Part shown: positions 34,039 to 44,550 of the stretch, in pieces | Layout of the letters: each line of letters opens with the position of its first letter | Position numbering within the stretch: position 1 is the stretch's first letter | Source of the DNA: Teredinibacter sp. KSP-S5-2 | GTDB lineage: Bacteria > Pseudomonadota > Gammaproteobacteria > Pseudomonadales > Cellvibrionaceae | Length of the DNA stretch: 64,000 bases | Assembly: GCF_032773895.1 (NCBI RefSeq) | Contig: NZ_CP120416.1 | Span: 4,183,001 to 4,247,000 of the forward strand | Reading direction: 5' to 3' | Notes under the pieces: model-generated | Seen by the model: the letters and a program-made list of their open reading frames with translations, nothing else | The model's database searches: none | Told to the model about the DNA's origin: nothing | Made by a program: the position numbers and the translations under genes

Positions 34039-35813
34039 CTGGCTTCCGGGGGTGGTGCAACGCGCATCACCTCCGATACCGTTGTTTTTCCTGCAGCTAC
34101 TTTTTGCGCACCACTCAAACGCAAAGTTCTCATTCCCTCACGCATTGCCTGTTGGCGAATTTTTATTAAATCCGCATCATCGGTCATCAGCCCTTGCACA
34201 CTCTCACTCAACGGCAGGATTTCATATATACCCTGTCGACCAAGATAACCGGTATTGCGGCATTCGAGGCAACCAACTGGCTCGAACACCTTTTGCGGCT
34301 TCGCCACTTTCCAGGGTTTGACCAGTCCATCCCAGTCCGCTGTTTTCACCGTTGACTCCTGTTTACAGGATGGGCATAAAGTTCGAAGCAGTCGCTGGGC
34401 CATAACACCAATCACCGTCGAACGAATGAGATAACTGGGAATGCCAAGATCCAATAGACGACTGATAGCAGAAGGTGCATCGTTGGTATGTAAAGTGGAA
34501 AGCACTAAATGTCCGGTCAATGCAGCCTGCACGGCCATACGTGCGGTTTCCAGGTCACGAATCTCTCCCACCATAATAATATCCGGGTCCTGCCGCATTA
34601 ACGTGCGAATACCGGCAGCAAAATCCAGGTCGATATTATGTTGTACCTGAGTCTGATTAAAGCTGTCTTCCACCATTTCAATTGGGTCTTCAATGGTGGA
34701 GACATTCACCTCGTCGGTTGCTAACGTTTTTAGCGAGGAATACAAGGTTGTGGTTTTACCCGACCCCGTCGGGCCGGTTACCAATACAATTCCATGTGGT
34801 TTTTTCAGCATGGTCTGCCAACGGGAATAATCATCCCCGGTTAAGCCAAGATCCTCAAAGGATTTTAATAAAACATCCGGATCAAAAATTCGCATGACCA
34901 TTTTTTCGCCGAATGCCGTTGGCAAAGTAGACAAGCGCAATTCCGCTTCCGCGCCACTTTCACGCACCGTTTTTAATCGGCCATCCTGCGGTTTTCTTTT
35001 TTCTGCCACGTTCATTCGACCAAGAATTTTTAAACGGCTGACAATCGCTGTTGCCACCGATGGCGGAAATTCGTAAATGTTATGCAGAACACCATCGATC
35101 CGAAAACGCATGCGCGTATACTCACGACGCGGCTCAATATGAATATCACTGGCGCGCTGATCAAACGCATACTGTAATAACCAGTCAACAATATTCACAA
35201 TATGCTGATCATTGGCTTCCGGGTCTTTTAAACTCCCCAGCTCAAGCAACTGCTCAAAATTAGTCACGCCGGAACGTCGATTGCCCCCGCCACTCACAGC
35301 ACCGGAAACGGAATTAGCTAATGAATAAAACTCAACACGGTAACGGTCAATATCGGAAGGCGGCGCAATAACTTTTCGGATTTCCTGGCGAACAGTTTGA
35401 CCAAGCTGTGATTCCCAATCCGTCATAAAAGGTTGAGTAACTGCAATAGTGACCACGTCACCTGTGACATTGACACATAGCAACCCATGACGCTTGGCAA
35501 ACGCATAGGACATTATTTCCGATGCTTTTGCCACAGGCACTTTCATGGGGTCGATATGATATAGCGGTAAACCACTCTTATTTGACATCCAGTCCGTTAA
35601 GATCATTTCGTCGAGATGATGGCCGGGGTTATTAGGATTTTCGATATTTTGCCTGGCCACATATGTGATAGGGTGCAAAGCGGCTTCTTCAGGAGTTCGG
35701 TTCGCTCCCATCAGCCTGTTGGCTTCTTCCTGGGAAATAAAACCATCAGATTGTAACTCCGTGATGATAGAACGGAGATCTAAAGAACGCTGTGCTGCCA
35801 TTGCCGCTACCAT
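34035..35813 (-). CDS. stand-alone GspE/PulE/PilB-type secretion ATPase
   Basis: The ATG at 35813, with AAGAGAG seven bases upstream, gives 592 aa; an earlier frame opening at 35855 adds 14 poorly fitting residues. Domains: an N-terminal MshEN-like region (about 55-155), a linker, and the ATPase core with Walker A GPTGSGKTTTLYSS, Asp box, Walker B DPDIIMVGEIRD, His box LSTLHTNDA and a tetracysteine zinc site (CPSCK ... CLEC). It drives pilus or pseudopilus assembly. No other type II secretion or type IV pilus gene lies within the window, so it is an orphan here. Confidence 0.9.
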   Translation of the reverse strand: MVAAMAAQRSLDLRSIITELQSDGFISQEEANRLMGANRTPEEAALHPITYVARQNIENPNNPGHHLDEMILTDWMSNKSGLPLYHIDPMKVPVAKASEIMSYAFAKRHGLLCVNVTGDVVTIAVTQPFMTDWESQLGQTVRQEIRKVIAPPSDIDRYRVEFYSLANSVSGAVSGGGNRRSGVTNFEQLLELGSLKDPEANDQHIVNIVDWLLQYAFDQRASDIHIEPRREYTRMRFRIDGVLHNIYEFPPSVATAIVSRLKILGRMNVAEKRKPQDGRLKTVRESGAEAELRLSTLPTAFGEKMVMRIFDPDVLLKSFEDLGLTGDDYSRWQTMLKKPHGIVLVTGPTGSGKTTTLYSSLKTLATDEVNVSTIEDPIEMVEDSFNQTQVQHNIDLDFAAGIRTLMRQDPDIIMVGEIRDLETARMAVQAALTGHLVLSTLHTNDAPSAISRLLDLGIPSYLIRSTVIGVMAQRLLRTLCPSCKQESTVKTADWDGLVKPWKVAKPQKVFEPVGCLECRNTGYLGRQGIYEILPLSESVQGLMTDDADLIKIRQQAMREGMRTLRLSGAQKVAAGKTTVSEVMRVAPPPEAS

Positions 35814-35939
35814 AGTGACTCTCTTTCTATTGGTGGTAAGATGTTTACACACCACTCATGAAGCCGATTGTAGCTCTTTCACTCTCGCAAACAAGTAACC
35901 AAACTCAACAATTAATAATAATTCGCTCGGATTAAAGAT

Positions 35940-36743
35940 ATGGAACTCACGATTTACAAAGTTGATGCTTTTTCACAGCAGGTGTTTTCGGGTAACCCCG
36001 CAGCCGTTTGCCTTTTAGAAGATTGGTTGCCAGAACTCGTAATGCAAGCCATTGCGGGAGAAATTAATTTGTCCGAGACCACCTTCATAGTAGCAAAAGG
36101 TGACGATTACCGAATTCGCTGGTTTACACCAACCAAAGAAGTGAATTTGTGCGGACACGCAACGCTGGCTACAGCACATGTTTTACACACCCACTATGGC
36201 TTGCCCCTAGGCCAGATAAAGTTTCACTCCAAAAGTGGCATTCTGACAACAACCTACGATGGCGACAAAATCACGTTGAATTTCCCGGTGAACCGTCCGC
36301 ACCCCATAGAGCCACCAGCCAATTTACCCTCAATATTAGGCGGCAACCCCAAAGCAACCTATGCCTGGGAAGATTTAGTTGTCTTTTATGACGATGCCAC
36401 CGAAGTTGAAATTCTCGAACCGGACCTAGCCGCTATAGCCAAGTTACCTTATCGAGGCGTTTGCGTTACCGCTCCGTCGCCATCATTGGACGACACGGAT
36501 TTTGTCTGTCGTTTTTTTGCGCCGGCTTACGGTATAAATGAAGACCCGGTTACCGGCTCGGCATACACAGCAATTACCCCTCTTTATGCCGATTTAATGG
36601 GAAAACAAACGTTTTCTGCAAAGCAATTATCAAAACGTGGGGGCTACCTGGAACTACACTTGGATGACAATCGGATTAACATTTCCGGTTATGCAATAAC
36701 CGTCATGAAGTCAACGTTCTACTTAAACGCAACCCAGGAATAA
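35940..36743 (+). CDS. PhzF-family isomerase/epimerase
   Basis: The 267-aa protein has the two-lobed PhzF fold: VDAFSQQVFSGNPAAVCLLE at the start, the catalytic Glu46 in NLSETTFIV, FTPTKEVNLCGHATLA and, in the second half, FVCRFFAPAYGINEDPVTGSA. Members perform proton shifts on small metabolites, such as in phenazine synthesis, but most are of unknown role and no phenazine gene is nearby. argE starts seven bases after its stop, so it is probably co-transcribed with argE and argA. Confidence 0.9.
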   Translation: MELTIYKVDAFSQQVFSGNPAAVCLLEDWLPELVMQAIAGEINLSETTFIVAKGDDYRIRWFTPTKEVNLCGHATLATAHVLHTHYGLPLGQIKFHSKSGILTTTYDGDKITLNFPVNRPHPIEPPANLPSILGGNPKATYAWEDLVVFYDDATEVEILEPDLAAIAKLPYRGVCVTAPSPSLDDTDFVCRFFAPAYGINEDPVTGSAYTAITPLYADLMGKQTFSAKQLSKRGGYLELHLDDNRINISGYAITVMKSTFYLNATQE

Positions 36744-36750
36744 AAGCTCC

Positions 36751-37905
36751 ATGCTCAACACAACGCTTTTTAAAGATCGTTTACACCAGCTTATCGCTAC
36801 ACCATCGGTAAGCTGCACCGACGACCGCATAGACATGAGTAATTTAGCGGTGATCGAACTACTCGGAAACTGGTTAAGCGACCTGGGGTTTAAAGCAACT
36901 ATTCAGCACATCGCAGATGCACCAGGCAAGGCAAACTTAATTGCGACATATGGTAAAGGGCCCGGTGGTTTAGTGTTGGCAGGGCATACTGATACAGTGC
37001 CCTGCAATCCAGATAAGTGGCAACAGGATCCATTTCAACTCAGTGACCGGGACAACCGTTTTTACGGCTTGGGAACAACGGATATGAAAGGTTTTTTCCC
37101 CGTTGTGCTCGCTGCAATCGAATCCATTAAAAACCAATTACATCAGTTAAGACAGCCAATCATTGTCCTAGCCACCGCTGATGAAGAGTCCTCAATGTCC
37201 GGTGCGCGGGCATTAACTCGAGCCAGTTTGCCACAAGCGCGATACGCCGTTATTGGCGAGCCCACCAACATGAAACCGGTGCGCATGCACAAAGGGATAA
37301 TGATGGAGAGAGTCAGTGTGCAAGGTCTCGCCGGGCACTCATCCAACCCAAACCTGGGGCACAATGCACTGGATACCATGCATACAGTGTTAGGTGAGCT
37401 AAAAGCTTATCGCCAAAAGCTGCGTGCAGAGTACACCAACAGCCATTTTGAAATTGATTATCCAACACTGAATTTTGGCTGTGTACATGGCGGAGATAAC
37501 CCAAACCGAATCTGTAACGCCTGCGAACTCCAATTTGATTTGCGACCATTGCCCGGCATGAATCTCGACGATTTACACCATGAAATCGATCAAAAACTTA
37601 GCCAGGCCGGGTTACAAGACGGGACTAATGTCACCGTAAGTAAATTATTTCCAGGGGTTGAGCCCTATGAGGAACCGGCAAGCAGCGAACTGGTAAAAGT
37701 AGCAGAACAACTTACCGGTTATAGTTCGCATGCTGTCGCTTTTGCCACTGAAGCACCATTTTTACAGCAGCTCGGAATGCAGACCATTGTTATGGGGCCA
37801 GGATCAATTGATCAGGCTCACCAACCCAATGAGTTTATCGAACAGGATCAAATATCTACTTCGGTAAATATTATCTCTCAATTAATCACCACTCTTTGCC
37901 GTTAG
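36751..37905 (+). CDS. argE: acetylornithine deacetylase
   Basis: The 384-aa M20 peptidase-family protein carries LAGHTDTVPCNPDKW (metal His79, catalytic Asp81), GLGTTDMKGF (bridging Asp111), the general-base pair ADEES, VIGEPTNMKPV, and a C-terminal metal His in DQAHQPNEF. It hydrolyses N-acetylornithine to ornithine. The next gene is argA, 51 bases on, so both ends of the acetylated arginine route are encoded together, with the PhzF gene upstream. Confidence 0.93.
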   Translation: MLNTTLFKDRLHQLIATPSVSCTDDRIDMSNLAVIELLGNWLSDLGFKATIQHIADAPGKANLIATYGKGPGGLVLAGHTDTVPCNPDKWQQDPFQLSDRDNRFYGLGTTDMKGFFPVVLAAIESIKNQLHQLRQPIIVLATADEESSMSGARALTRASLPQARYAVIGEPTNMKPVRMHKGIMMERVSVQGLAGHSSNPNLGHNALDTMHTVLGELKAYRQKLRAEYTNSHFEIDYPTLNFGCVHGGDNPNRICNACELQFDLRPLPGMNLDDLHHEIDQKLSQAGLQDGTNVTVSKLFPGVEPYEEPASSELVKVAEQLTGYSSHAVAFATEAPFLQQLGMQTIVMGPGSIDQAHQPNEFIEQDQISTSVNIISQLITTLCR

Positions 37906-37956
37906 AAAGGTATAAACTTATACTCTTGCCAACATAATATTTACCGGGTTTTAAGC

Positions 37957-39291
37957 GTGTCACAAAATCAAAATAGCCAAAACGCAAATTACGTTAGCTG
38001 GTTTCGTCACTCATCCCCCTATATCAATCGACATAGAGGCAAGACCTTTGTCATTATGTTGCCCGGAGATTGTTTTGAGCACGAAAACTTTTCAAACATT
38101 ATCAGCGATCTGATTCTGATGGAAAGTCTCGGCGCTAAGTTGGTTATCGTTCACGGTGCCAGATCTCAAATTGAAAAACAGCTTGCTCTTTCAAATAAAG
38201 AATCCGAATTTTTTAATGGTATTCGAATTACTCCGCGGGAAGATATCACCGATGTTCTCAAAGCCGTTGGTGAGGCTCGTTTCCAGTTGGAAGCAGGGTT
38301 TTCCTCGGGCCTGCCGGGGTCACCCGCACACGGTTCGAAAATTCGAACCTTGAGTGGTAATTTTGTCAGCGCTAAACCAAGGGGCATTATCGATGGAATC
38401 GATTTTCAGCTAACAGGCAAAGTTAGAAGCATTGATTCACAGGGTATTCGTGATGCCGTAAACCAAAATAAAATTGTTCTGGTTTCCCCAGTTGGTTACT
38501 CCTTGACTGGCGAGCTGTTTAACCTCTCGTTTGCTGATGTCGCCATCGAAATATCCCTTGCGCTCCAGGCGGATAAATTAATTGCCTATAACGATGACGG
38601 CCCAATTATTGACGAAGAGGGCACTCAATACCGGGAACTCACTCTTCTCCAATGTGAAAAATTTCTTTTGGGGACGGCTCAGTACAATCAAAGCAATACC
38701 TATTTTTCGTTACGCGCCTGTCACAAAGCTTGCGAAGGTGGTATTGCACGCGCACACGTGATCTCCGCACAGGAAGATGGCGCGCTAATAAAAGAACTTT
38801 TCACCTTAGACGGTTCCGGCACGATGGTTTATCGGGACAGTTATGAAACGGTCAGGCGAGCACGTATCGAAGACGTGGGTGGCTTACTGAGCCTAATGCA
38901 ACCTCTAGAGGAAAAGGGCGTTTTAGTAAAACGTTCTCGAGAAAGGCTAGAAACAGAAATTGATCATTTCATTGTAATGGAAAAAGATAATTTGATTATC
39001 GGCTGCGCCGCTTTATATCCGCTGGAGGACGGCACATCAGGCGAGCTTGCCTGCATGGCGGTAAACAAAGATTATCAACGAGGTGGCCGAGCAGCAAAAT
39101 TGCTCAACCACGTGGAGAAGCTCGCGCAAAAACTTCACATTGAGAAGCTCTATGCATTAACCACGCAAACAGCCCACTGGTTTATCGAGCAGGGGTTCAC
39201 TGAGAGCCATGTTGACATGCTTCCCGTGTCGCGAAAAACCCTTTACAACTTCCAACGCAAATCCAAAGTATTCCTCAAACCCCTTAACTAA
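37957..39291 (+). CDS. argA: N-acetylglutamate synthase
   Basis: The 444-aa protein starts at GTG 37957. Residues about 15-285 form an amino-acid-kinase-like domain (VIMLPGDCFEHENF, KLVIVHGARSQIE), which senses arginine, and about 300-440 form a GNAT acetyltransferase domain with GELACMAVNKDYQRGGRAAK as the acetyl-CoA loop. This is the classic ArgA design. It catalyses the first step of arginine synthesis. It is the last gene of the PhzF-argE-argA set. Confidence 0.95.
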   Translation: MSQNQNSQNANYVSWFRHSSPYINRHRGKTFVIMLPGDCFEHENFSNIISDLILMESLGAKLVIVHGARSQIEKQLALSNKESEFFNGIRITPREDITDVLKAVGEARFQLEAGFSSGLPGSPAHGSKIRTLSGNFVSAKPRGIIDGIDFQLTGKVRSIDSQGIRDAVNQNKIVLVSPVGYSLTGELFNLSFADVAIEISLALQADKLIAYNDDGPIIDEEGTQYRELTLLQCEKFLLGTAQYNQSNTYFSLRACHKACEGGIARAHVISAQEDGALIKELFTLDGSGTMVYRDSYETVRRARIEDVGGLLSLMQPLEEKGVLVKRSRERLETEIDHFIVMEKDNLIIGCAALYPLEDGTSGELACMAVNKDYQRGGRAAKLLNHVEKLAQKLHIEKLYALTTQTAHWFIEQGFTESHVDMLPVSRKTLYNFQRKSKVFLKPLN

Positions 39292-39470
39292 ACCCAATTC
39301 AAACAAGTCTATAGTAAGCACTCACTATAGACTTGTTCAGCTATTTCCTGGCCTATTTCGGCAAATATCGTAATTATTGCCTAAACTCTATCAATAGATG
39401 CACGCGTAATAAGATTCGAGTCATTGGTTATCAAGGTAAACAGAGCCAATTGGCTCCAGGAACATACCGA

Positions 39471-41144
39471 ATGAACCCACTTTTAGCAGAAGACGGCCTC
39501 AAGCAAATCGACATTGTTAAGATTTATAACAATAAAAAATGCTTGGTTATCGATGACTTTCCTGAAATCCGTGGTTCACTTACACGCACCTTAAAAACAT
39601 TCGGCGCACAGTCCTGCGATACCGCTGCTGACGGTGAGGAAGCAATTAAACTCTGCTCTAAAAAACGCTATGACATAGTTCTATGTGACTACAACCTGGG
39701 GGCAGGTAAAGACGGCCAACAAATTCTGGAAGAAGTTCGTTATTTACGCGTGCTTCTCATGACCAGCCTTTTTGTCATGATTACTGGTGAGTCATCTCGG
39801 GAAATGGTACTGGGTGCACTGGAATGTCAGCCGGATGATTATATTACCAAGCCATACACCCAAGCCTCTCTCAAAGTCAGGCTCAACAAAGCCATAGTTC
39901 GACACGAAGCATTACTTCCTATTAAAAAAGCAATCTCAGACGGAGACTATCGGAATGCGTTAGAGCTTTGCAACGACATGATTGCTAACCAAAGCAAATA
40001 TTCCGCAGACTGCCTGAAAATGAAAGGGCAACTGCACTTCCTACTAAAACAACTTAAGGAAGCTCAGGCGCTATATGAAAGCGTCCTCGGAAAGAAGCCA
40101 GTAATGTGGGCCAGATTAGGCATGAGTAAAACATTGTTGGCACAGAAGAAATATGACGCAGCGGAAAAAATGCTGAGCGAAATCATCGCAGAGGATGATC
40201 GCTATATTGAGGCTCACGACATGTTGACCGAGCTTCACCTAGAAAAAAAGGAAACACAGCTCGCACAGAAATCAACGGAAAAGGCGACCCAGATATCGCC
40301 CAAATCGGTTTTGCGCCACAGACGATTGGCCAAGTTGGCAGAGCAAAATCACGACGATGAAATCGCCTTAAAGTCGTACCAGCATTCCATAAAGTGGGGA
40401 CTGAACTCCTGCCATGAGTCCGAACAGGATTATTTTAACTATGCTCGGAAAGCGGCAGATGTCACCAAAGGCGATCAAACCAGTGATGCAAAAATGATTT
40501 TGAAGCAGGCCAATACGTTTTTGGATCGAGCAAGAAAACGCTATGCAGACCGCCCTGAAGTAACAGCACAGGCACAAATGGTTGAAACCCAACTGTTATT
40601 AAGTGAAGGCAAAGAGGATAAAGCCGCAGAGTCCGCGCAAAAGGCAAAACAACTGTATAACGGCCTCTCCGCTCCTAACTTGGAAACCAGCCTTGAGTTT
40701 GCCCGTACATTGCACGCACTCGATGAGGAAGATGAAGCTCGCGAAGTACTCGCCCAATTGGCAGCACGTCACGAGAACAACGCAGAAGTAATGCAAATTA
40801 TCGATGGCATCACTGGCGAACCTATCAGCGACACCGGCAAACAAGTCGCAGCCAAGCTCACCAAACAGGGTATTGGTTCTTACGAACAGAAGAATTTCGA
40901 AACGGCTATCTCAGTGTTTGAAGAAGCATTATTTACCTACCCCAAACACGTTGGCCTTAACCTAAACCTTATTCAAGCCATATTGGCCGACACAGAAGCA
41001 ACCGGTTGTCAGGACAAATACGAAAAACTGTGTAGAAAATGCCTGCGAGCAGTGGGCAATATTCCCCCTGACCACAAACAACACAAACGTTACGCATTCC
41101 TGTATAAACAACTGGAAAAACATTACCCTGCCGCCCTCATATAA
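39471..41144 (+). CDS. response regulator with long TPR region
   Basis: The ATG at 39471, preceded by CCAGGAAC, gives 557 aa; the frame is open back to 39333 but the added residues look non-coding. Residues about 22-140 are a receiver domain with Asp28/Asp29, phosphoacceptor Asp73 (VLCDYNLG), Thr105 and Lys127 (YITKPYT). The remainder is TPR-like helical repeats (LKMKGQLHFLLKQLKEAQAL and similar) without a DNA-binding or enzymatic output. It should pass a phosphorelay signal by protein contact. No histidine kinase is adjacent, so its partner is unknown. It is monocistronic. Confidence 0.85.
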   Translation: MNPLLAEDGLKQIDIVKIYNNKKCLVIDDFPEIRGSLTRTLKTFGAQSCDTAADGEEAIKLCSKKRYDIVLCDYNLGAGKDGQQILEEVRYLRVLLMTSLFVMITGESSREMVLGALECQPDDYITKPYTQASLKVRLNKAIVRHEALLPIKKAISDGDYRNALELCNDMIANQSKYSADCLKMKGQLHFLLKQLKEAQALYESVLGKKPVMWARLGMSKTLLAQKKYDAAEKMLSEIIAEDDRYIEAHDMLTELHLEKKETQLAQKSTEKATQISPKSVLRHRRLAKLAEQNHDDEIALKSYQHSIKWGLNSCHESEQDYFNYARKAADVTKGDQTSDAKMILKQANTFLDRARKRYADRPEVTAQAQMVETQLLLSEGKEDKAAESAQKAKQLYNGLSAPNLETSLEFARTLHALDEEDEAREVLAQLAARHENNAEVMQIIDGITGEPISDTGKQVAAKLTKQGIGSYEQKNFETAISVFEEALFTYPKHVGLNLNLIQAILADTEATGCQDKYEKLCRKCLRAVGNIPPDHKQHKRYAFLYKQLEKHYPAALI

Positions 41145-41284
41145 CGGCAAGCTAAATTAAACAGCTCCTACGCTGGTAAGACTTTCAAAGCCTGGCGAGT
41201 TGGTTTCATTCCGGTAGACAAGCCCTAAACCATTCTCCTTGAATCTGGTATCCTTCCGCCACTACGTAAAACTGGAGCAAAGCA

Positions 41285-43129
41285 ATGCCGAACTATCGTT
41301 CTAAAACGACTACATCAGGTAGAAATATGGCCGGTGCAAGAGCACTTTGGCGCGCTACCGGAATGAAAGATGAAGACTTTCAAAAACCTATTATTGCTGT
41401 CGCCAACTCCTTTACCCAGTTTGTGCCCGGCCACGTCCATCTGAAAGACATGGGACAACTTGTTGCTCGGGAAATAGAAAAAGCCGGTGGTGTCGCAAAA
41501 GAGTTCAATACCATCGCCGTCGACGATGGTATTGCAATGGGACACGACGGCATGCTCTACAGCCTCCCCAGTCGAGACCTGATTGCCGACTCAGTGGAAT
41601 ACATGGTCAATGCACACTGTGCCGATGCTCTGGTATGTATATCCAACTGCGACAAGATTACCCCGGGAATGCTCATGGCTGCGATGCGACTCAATATTCC
41701 AGTCGTATTTGTTTCTGGTGGCCCGATGGAAGCAGGTAAAACCAAACTGGCGGACCACGGTCTGGATCTTGTCGATGCCATGGTGATAGCTGCTGATGAC
41801 AAAGCTTCCGACGAATACGTTGCAGAAATCGAACGTAGCGCCTGTCCAACTTGTGGCTCCTGCTCCGGGATGTTTACCGCTAACTCAATGAACTGCTTAA
41901 CAGAGGCGCTCGGACTCAGTTTACCTGGCAACGGCACTACCCTGGCTACACATGCGGATCGCAGACAACTGTTCGAACGCGCGGGGAGCCTGATTGTAGA
42001 GCTCGCTAAACGTTACTATGAACAAGAAGACGATACGGCTTTACCTCGCACAATAGGAAATAAGCACGCTTTTGAAAATGCCATGGCACTTGATATTGCG
42101 ATGGGCGGCTCAACCAATACCATTCTGCATTTGCTCGCGATAGCTCAGGAAGCCGAAGTGGACTTCACGATGGAAGACATCGACAGAATGAGCCGTACAA
42201 TTCCCCAGCTCTGTAAGGTCGCACCAAATACCCAGAAATATCACATCGAAGATGTACATCGCGCCGGCGGCATAATGGCCATTCTAGGCGAACTTAACCG
42301 TGCAGGCGTATTGCATGCAGATTCTCCGACGGTACATTCGAGTACCATGGCTGAAGCACTTGCCAAATGGGACATTCAGCAAAACAACGATGAAGCAGTA
42401 AATAAGTTTTATCGCGCAGGTCCGGCAGGGATTCCTACTCAGGAAGCCTTTAGCCAAGACACTCGCTGGCCAACCCTTGATGGAGACAGAGAAAACGGCT
42501 GTATCCGCTCTCTGGAATATGCGTTTAGTAAAGAAGGTGGGCTAGCCGTGCTGAAAGGCAATATCGCCGAAGACGGTTGTGTTGTTAAAACTGCCGGGGT
42601 AGACGATTCTATTCTCGTTTTTGAAGGCACTGCATACGTTACGGAAAGTCAGGATGAAGCGGTACAAGATATCCTGGCTGATAAAGTTCAAGCCGGCTCA
42701 GTCGTTATTGTTCGTTATGAAGGCCCTAAGGGTGGCCCAGGCATGCAGGAAATGCTATATCCCACCTCCTATATCAAATCTAAAGGGCTCGGAAAAAGCT
42801 GCGCTCTATTAACGGACGGCAGATTTTCCGGTGGTACATCCGGGCTTTCCATTGGTCACGTTTCACCGGAAGCAGCATCGGGTGGCGCAATCGGCTTAGT
42901 ACGTAACGGCGATAAGATTCGTATCGATATCCCCAACCGAACAATTGATGTATTGCTCTCCGAAGAAGAGCTGACTCGACGAAGGGCCGAACAGAATCAA
43001 CTTGGCTGGAAGCCTGCGAAAGAAAGACCACGTAAAGTAAGTGCAGCATTACGCGCTTACGCAAGTCTGGCAACCAGTGCGGACAAGGGCGCAGTACGAG
43101 ATCTGAGTAAACTGGAACCACTAGGTTAG
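41285..43129 (+). CDS. ilvD: dihydroxy-acid dehydratase
   Basis: The 614-aa protein is full length and starts [20 protein letters not shown]. Iron-sulfur ligands are in [10 protein letters not shown] and [20 protein letters not shown], and the C-terminal [21 protein letters not shown] is intact. It dehydrates dihydroxy acids in isoleucine and valine synthesis, completing a pathway step with ilvA elsewhere in the window. The gene is monocistronic with a hairpin behind it. Confidence 0.97.
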   Translation: MPNYRSKTTTSGRNMAGARALWRATGMKDEDFQKPIIAVANSFTQFVPGHVHLKDMGQLVAREIEKAGGVAKEFNTIAVDDGIAMGHDGMLYSLPSRDLIADSVEYMVNAHCADALVCISNCDKITPGMLMAAMRLNIPVVFVSGGPMEAGKTKLADHGLDLVDAMVIAADDKASDEYVAEIERSACPTCGSCSGMFTANSMNCLTEALGLSLPGNGTTLATHADRRQLFERAGSLIVELAKRYYEQEDDTALPRTIGNKHAFENAMALDIAMGGSTNTILHLLAIAQEAEVDFTMEDIDRMSRTIPQLCKVAPNTQKYHIEDVHRAGGIMAILGELNRAGVLHADSPTVHSSTMAEALAKWDIQQNNDEAVNKFYRAGPAGIPTQEAFSQDTRWPTLDGDRENGCIRSLEYAFSKEGGLAVLKGNIAEDGCVVKTAGVDDSILVFEGTAYVTESQDEAVQDILADKVQAGSVVIVRYEGPKGGPGMQEMLYPTSYIKSKGLGKSCALLTDGRFSGGTSGLSIGHVSPEAASGGAIGLVRNGDKIRIDIPNRTIDVLLSEEELTRRRAEQNQLGWKPAKERPRKVSAALRAYASLATSADKGAVRDLSKLEPLG

Positions 43130-43454
43130 TATGTAAATATAGCCCACCCCCTCCTTTGAGGGAGTGGGCCCCAAAAAAATCACCCAGTCTTTGCATCTAG
43201 TATTGCTGTCTTTACCTCAACACCCCCATCCTACCAACGAGGAAAATTCAATCAAATTCAAAATAAGATACATCAATTTTTGAAATGGAAATTAATCAAG
43301 CTTTTGTAAAAGCACCTCCGATAACACTTGACCCTCTCTATAAATAGTCGCAGATTAAACTAACATTAAAAGAGATACTGAAATAGAAGTACAAACCACA
43401 ATTCCATTCCCTTATTTGCTTAACGACGTGTGGTTGCTGGTAGCGTGAAAACAA
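43130..43454. other. 325-base gap after ilvD
   Basis: A hairpin lies at 43142-43169: GCCCAC pairs with GTGGGC and CCCTC with GAGGG, with one C/A mismatch, 13 bases after the ilvD stop. It is followed by CCCAAAAAAA and not by a T run, so a terminator role is unproven. The rest is A/T-rich and should hold the diguanylate cyclase promoter, which I could not place. No gene is visible. Confidence 0.5.
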
Positions 43455-44306
43455 ATGAGTATACGTAGTATCAAACGAAGATATATCCACGGTTTCATAT
43501 GGCTAAATGGGTTCGTAATTTGGACTTTTTTACACTTTTATTTCACATCATTTATAGATATTGCAACTGAAATGCTTGGGGTATTGATGGCCCTAAGCAT
43601 GGCTGTCGAACTATGGCTTAGGGCCTACAGGAAACTGGCGGTTTTAGGGTGGGTACTCTTTTGCATCGGCTCTGCTGTAGACATCATTGATTCCATCCAC
43701 ACCTCACCATGGGCCAAAAAGCTCGATCAAATGGATTTGGATGAGGCGCTACTCACCGCTGGAGTGCTCCTTATTTGCCTGGCATTCATGGATATGGTTC
43801 GTCAGAAACGTACCCTCATAGACGTGCTTAAACATGCCTCGCGTACAGATGAACTCACTAGACTTGCAAATAGACGCGCTTTTTTTGAAGACTTTCCTGA
43901 TGTGTACTCAATGCAAAATCCAAAGCTGGTTTTCCTTGATCTGGATAATTTTAAGCAAGTAAACGATAACTACGGCCATGAAGCTGGCGATTATGTTTTA
44001 GTACGCGTATCCAAGGCCGTCTGCTCTCTCCTATCTGACGAGGAAAAAGCGTATCGACTTGGTGGAGATGAGTTTGTTTTTATATTAGACGACCCCAACC
44101 CAGAGCTTCGCATAAATCAACTCGAAAACACATTGAAGCCGGAATTATCACGTTACCAATTTGGGTTAACCGCTGGGTACACCAGTGTTACACGAAATCA
44201 AACCGTAGATGAGCTTTTACATCAGGCAGACCAAAAAATGTATTCTGCTAAACCTTCAAAATTAAGACAAAGAGAAAGTTCAAATAAAAAGCACCAGGAA
44301 ATTTAA
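43455..44306 (+). CDS. membrane-bound diguanylate cyclase (GGDEF)
   Basis: The 283-aa protein has three or four membrane helices (about residues 12-115) and a GGDEF domain (about 125-275). The metal-binding FLDLDNFKQVND and the active-site GGDEF at 203-207 are intact, so cyclic-di-GMP synthesis is expected. An inhibitory RxxD five residues before GGDEF is absent (the region reads SDEEKAYRL), so product feedback by that site is unlikely. There is no known sensor domain apart from the membrane part. It stands alone. Confidence 0.92.
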   Translation: MSIRSIKRRYIHGFIWLNGFVIWTFLHFYFTSFIDIATEMLGVLMALSMAVELWLRAYRKLAVLGWVLFCIGSAVDIIDSIHTSPWAKKLDQMDLDEALLTAGVLLICLAFMDMVRQKRTLIDVLKHASRTDELTRLANRRAFFEDFPDVYSMQNPKLVFLDLDNFKQVNDNYGHEAGDYVLVRVSKAVCSLLSDEEKAYRLGGDEFVFILDDPNPELRINQLENTLKPELSRYQFGLTAGYTSVTRNQTVDELLHQADQKMYSAKPSKLRQRESSNKKHQEI

Positions 44307-44488
44307 TTAGCCCAACAAAGAGAGTTATTTCCCTCGGAACTCAATAGATCTGAAAACAGGAAGAGTATTAGGGCAGGACCTACCAGACCATTAGATAATT
44401 ACTTCAAGCAGGAAGACTTCCTCAAGAAGCTTCACTCAGTAACGAAACATAGAATATCTAATTCCTTACAAGAAATAGATTTTAAGCT

Positions 44489-44518
44489 AAAAACAAAAAA
44501 CGGACCTGAAAAGGTCCG
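44489..44518 (-). terminator. intrinsic terminator of the TonB2-type operon
   Basis: On the minus strand CGGACCT (44518-44512) pairs with AGGTCCG (44507-44501) around a four-base loop and is followed by TTTTTTGTTTTT (from 44500). It lies 33 bases after the stop of the TPR gene. Confidence 0.9.
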
Positions 44519-44550
44519 CCTTATAACGATACGTTGGCTAAAAACTTCTG

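Noticed and set aside
39333-39470. 46-residue extension of the response regulator
   Set aside because: The extra residues are Cys/Arg/Tyr-rich without pattern, while ATG 39471 has an AGGA site and leads straight into the receiver domain.
43142-43169. Hairpin after ilvD as a standard intrinsic terminator
   Set aside because: The stem is good but it is followed by an A run and not a T run on the plus strand, so it is recorded only as a hairpin in the gap entry.
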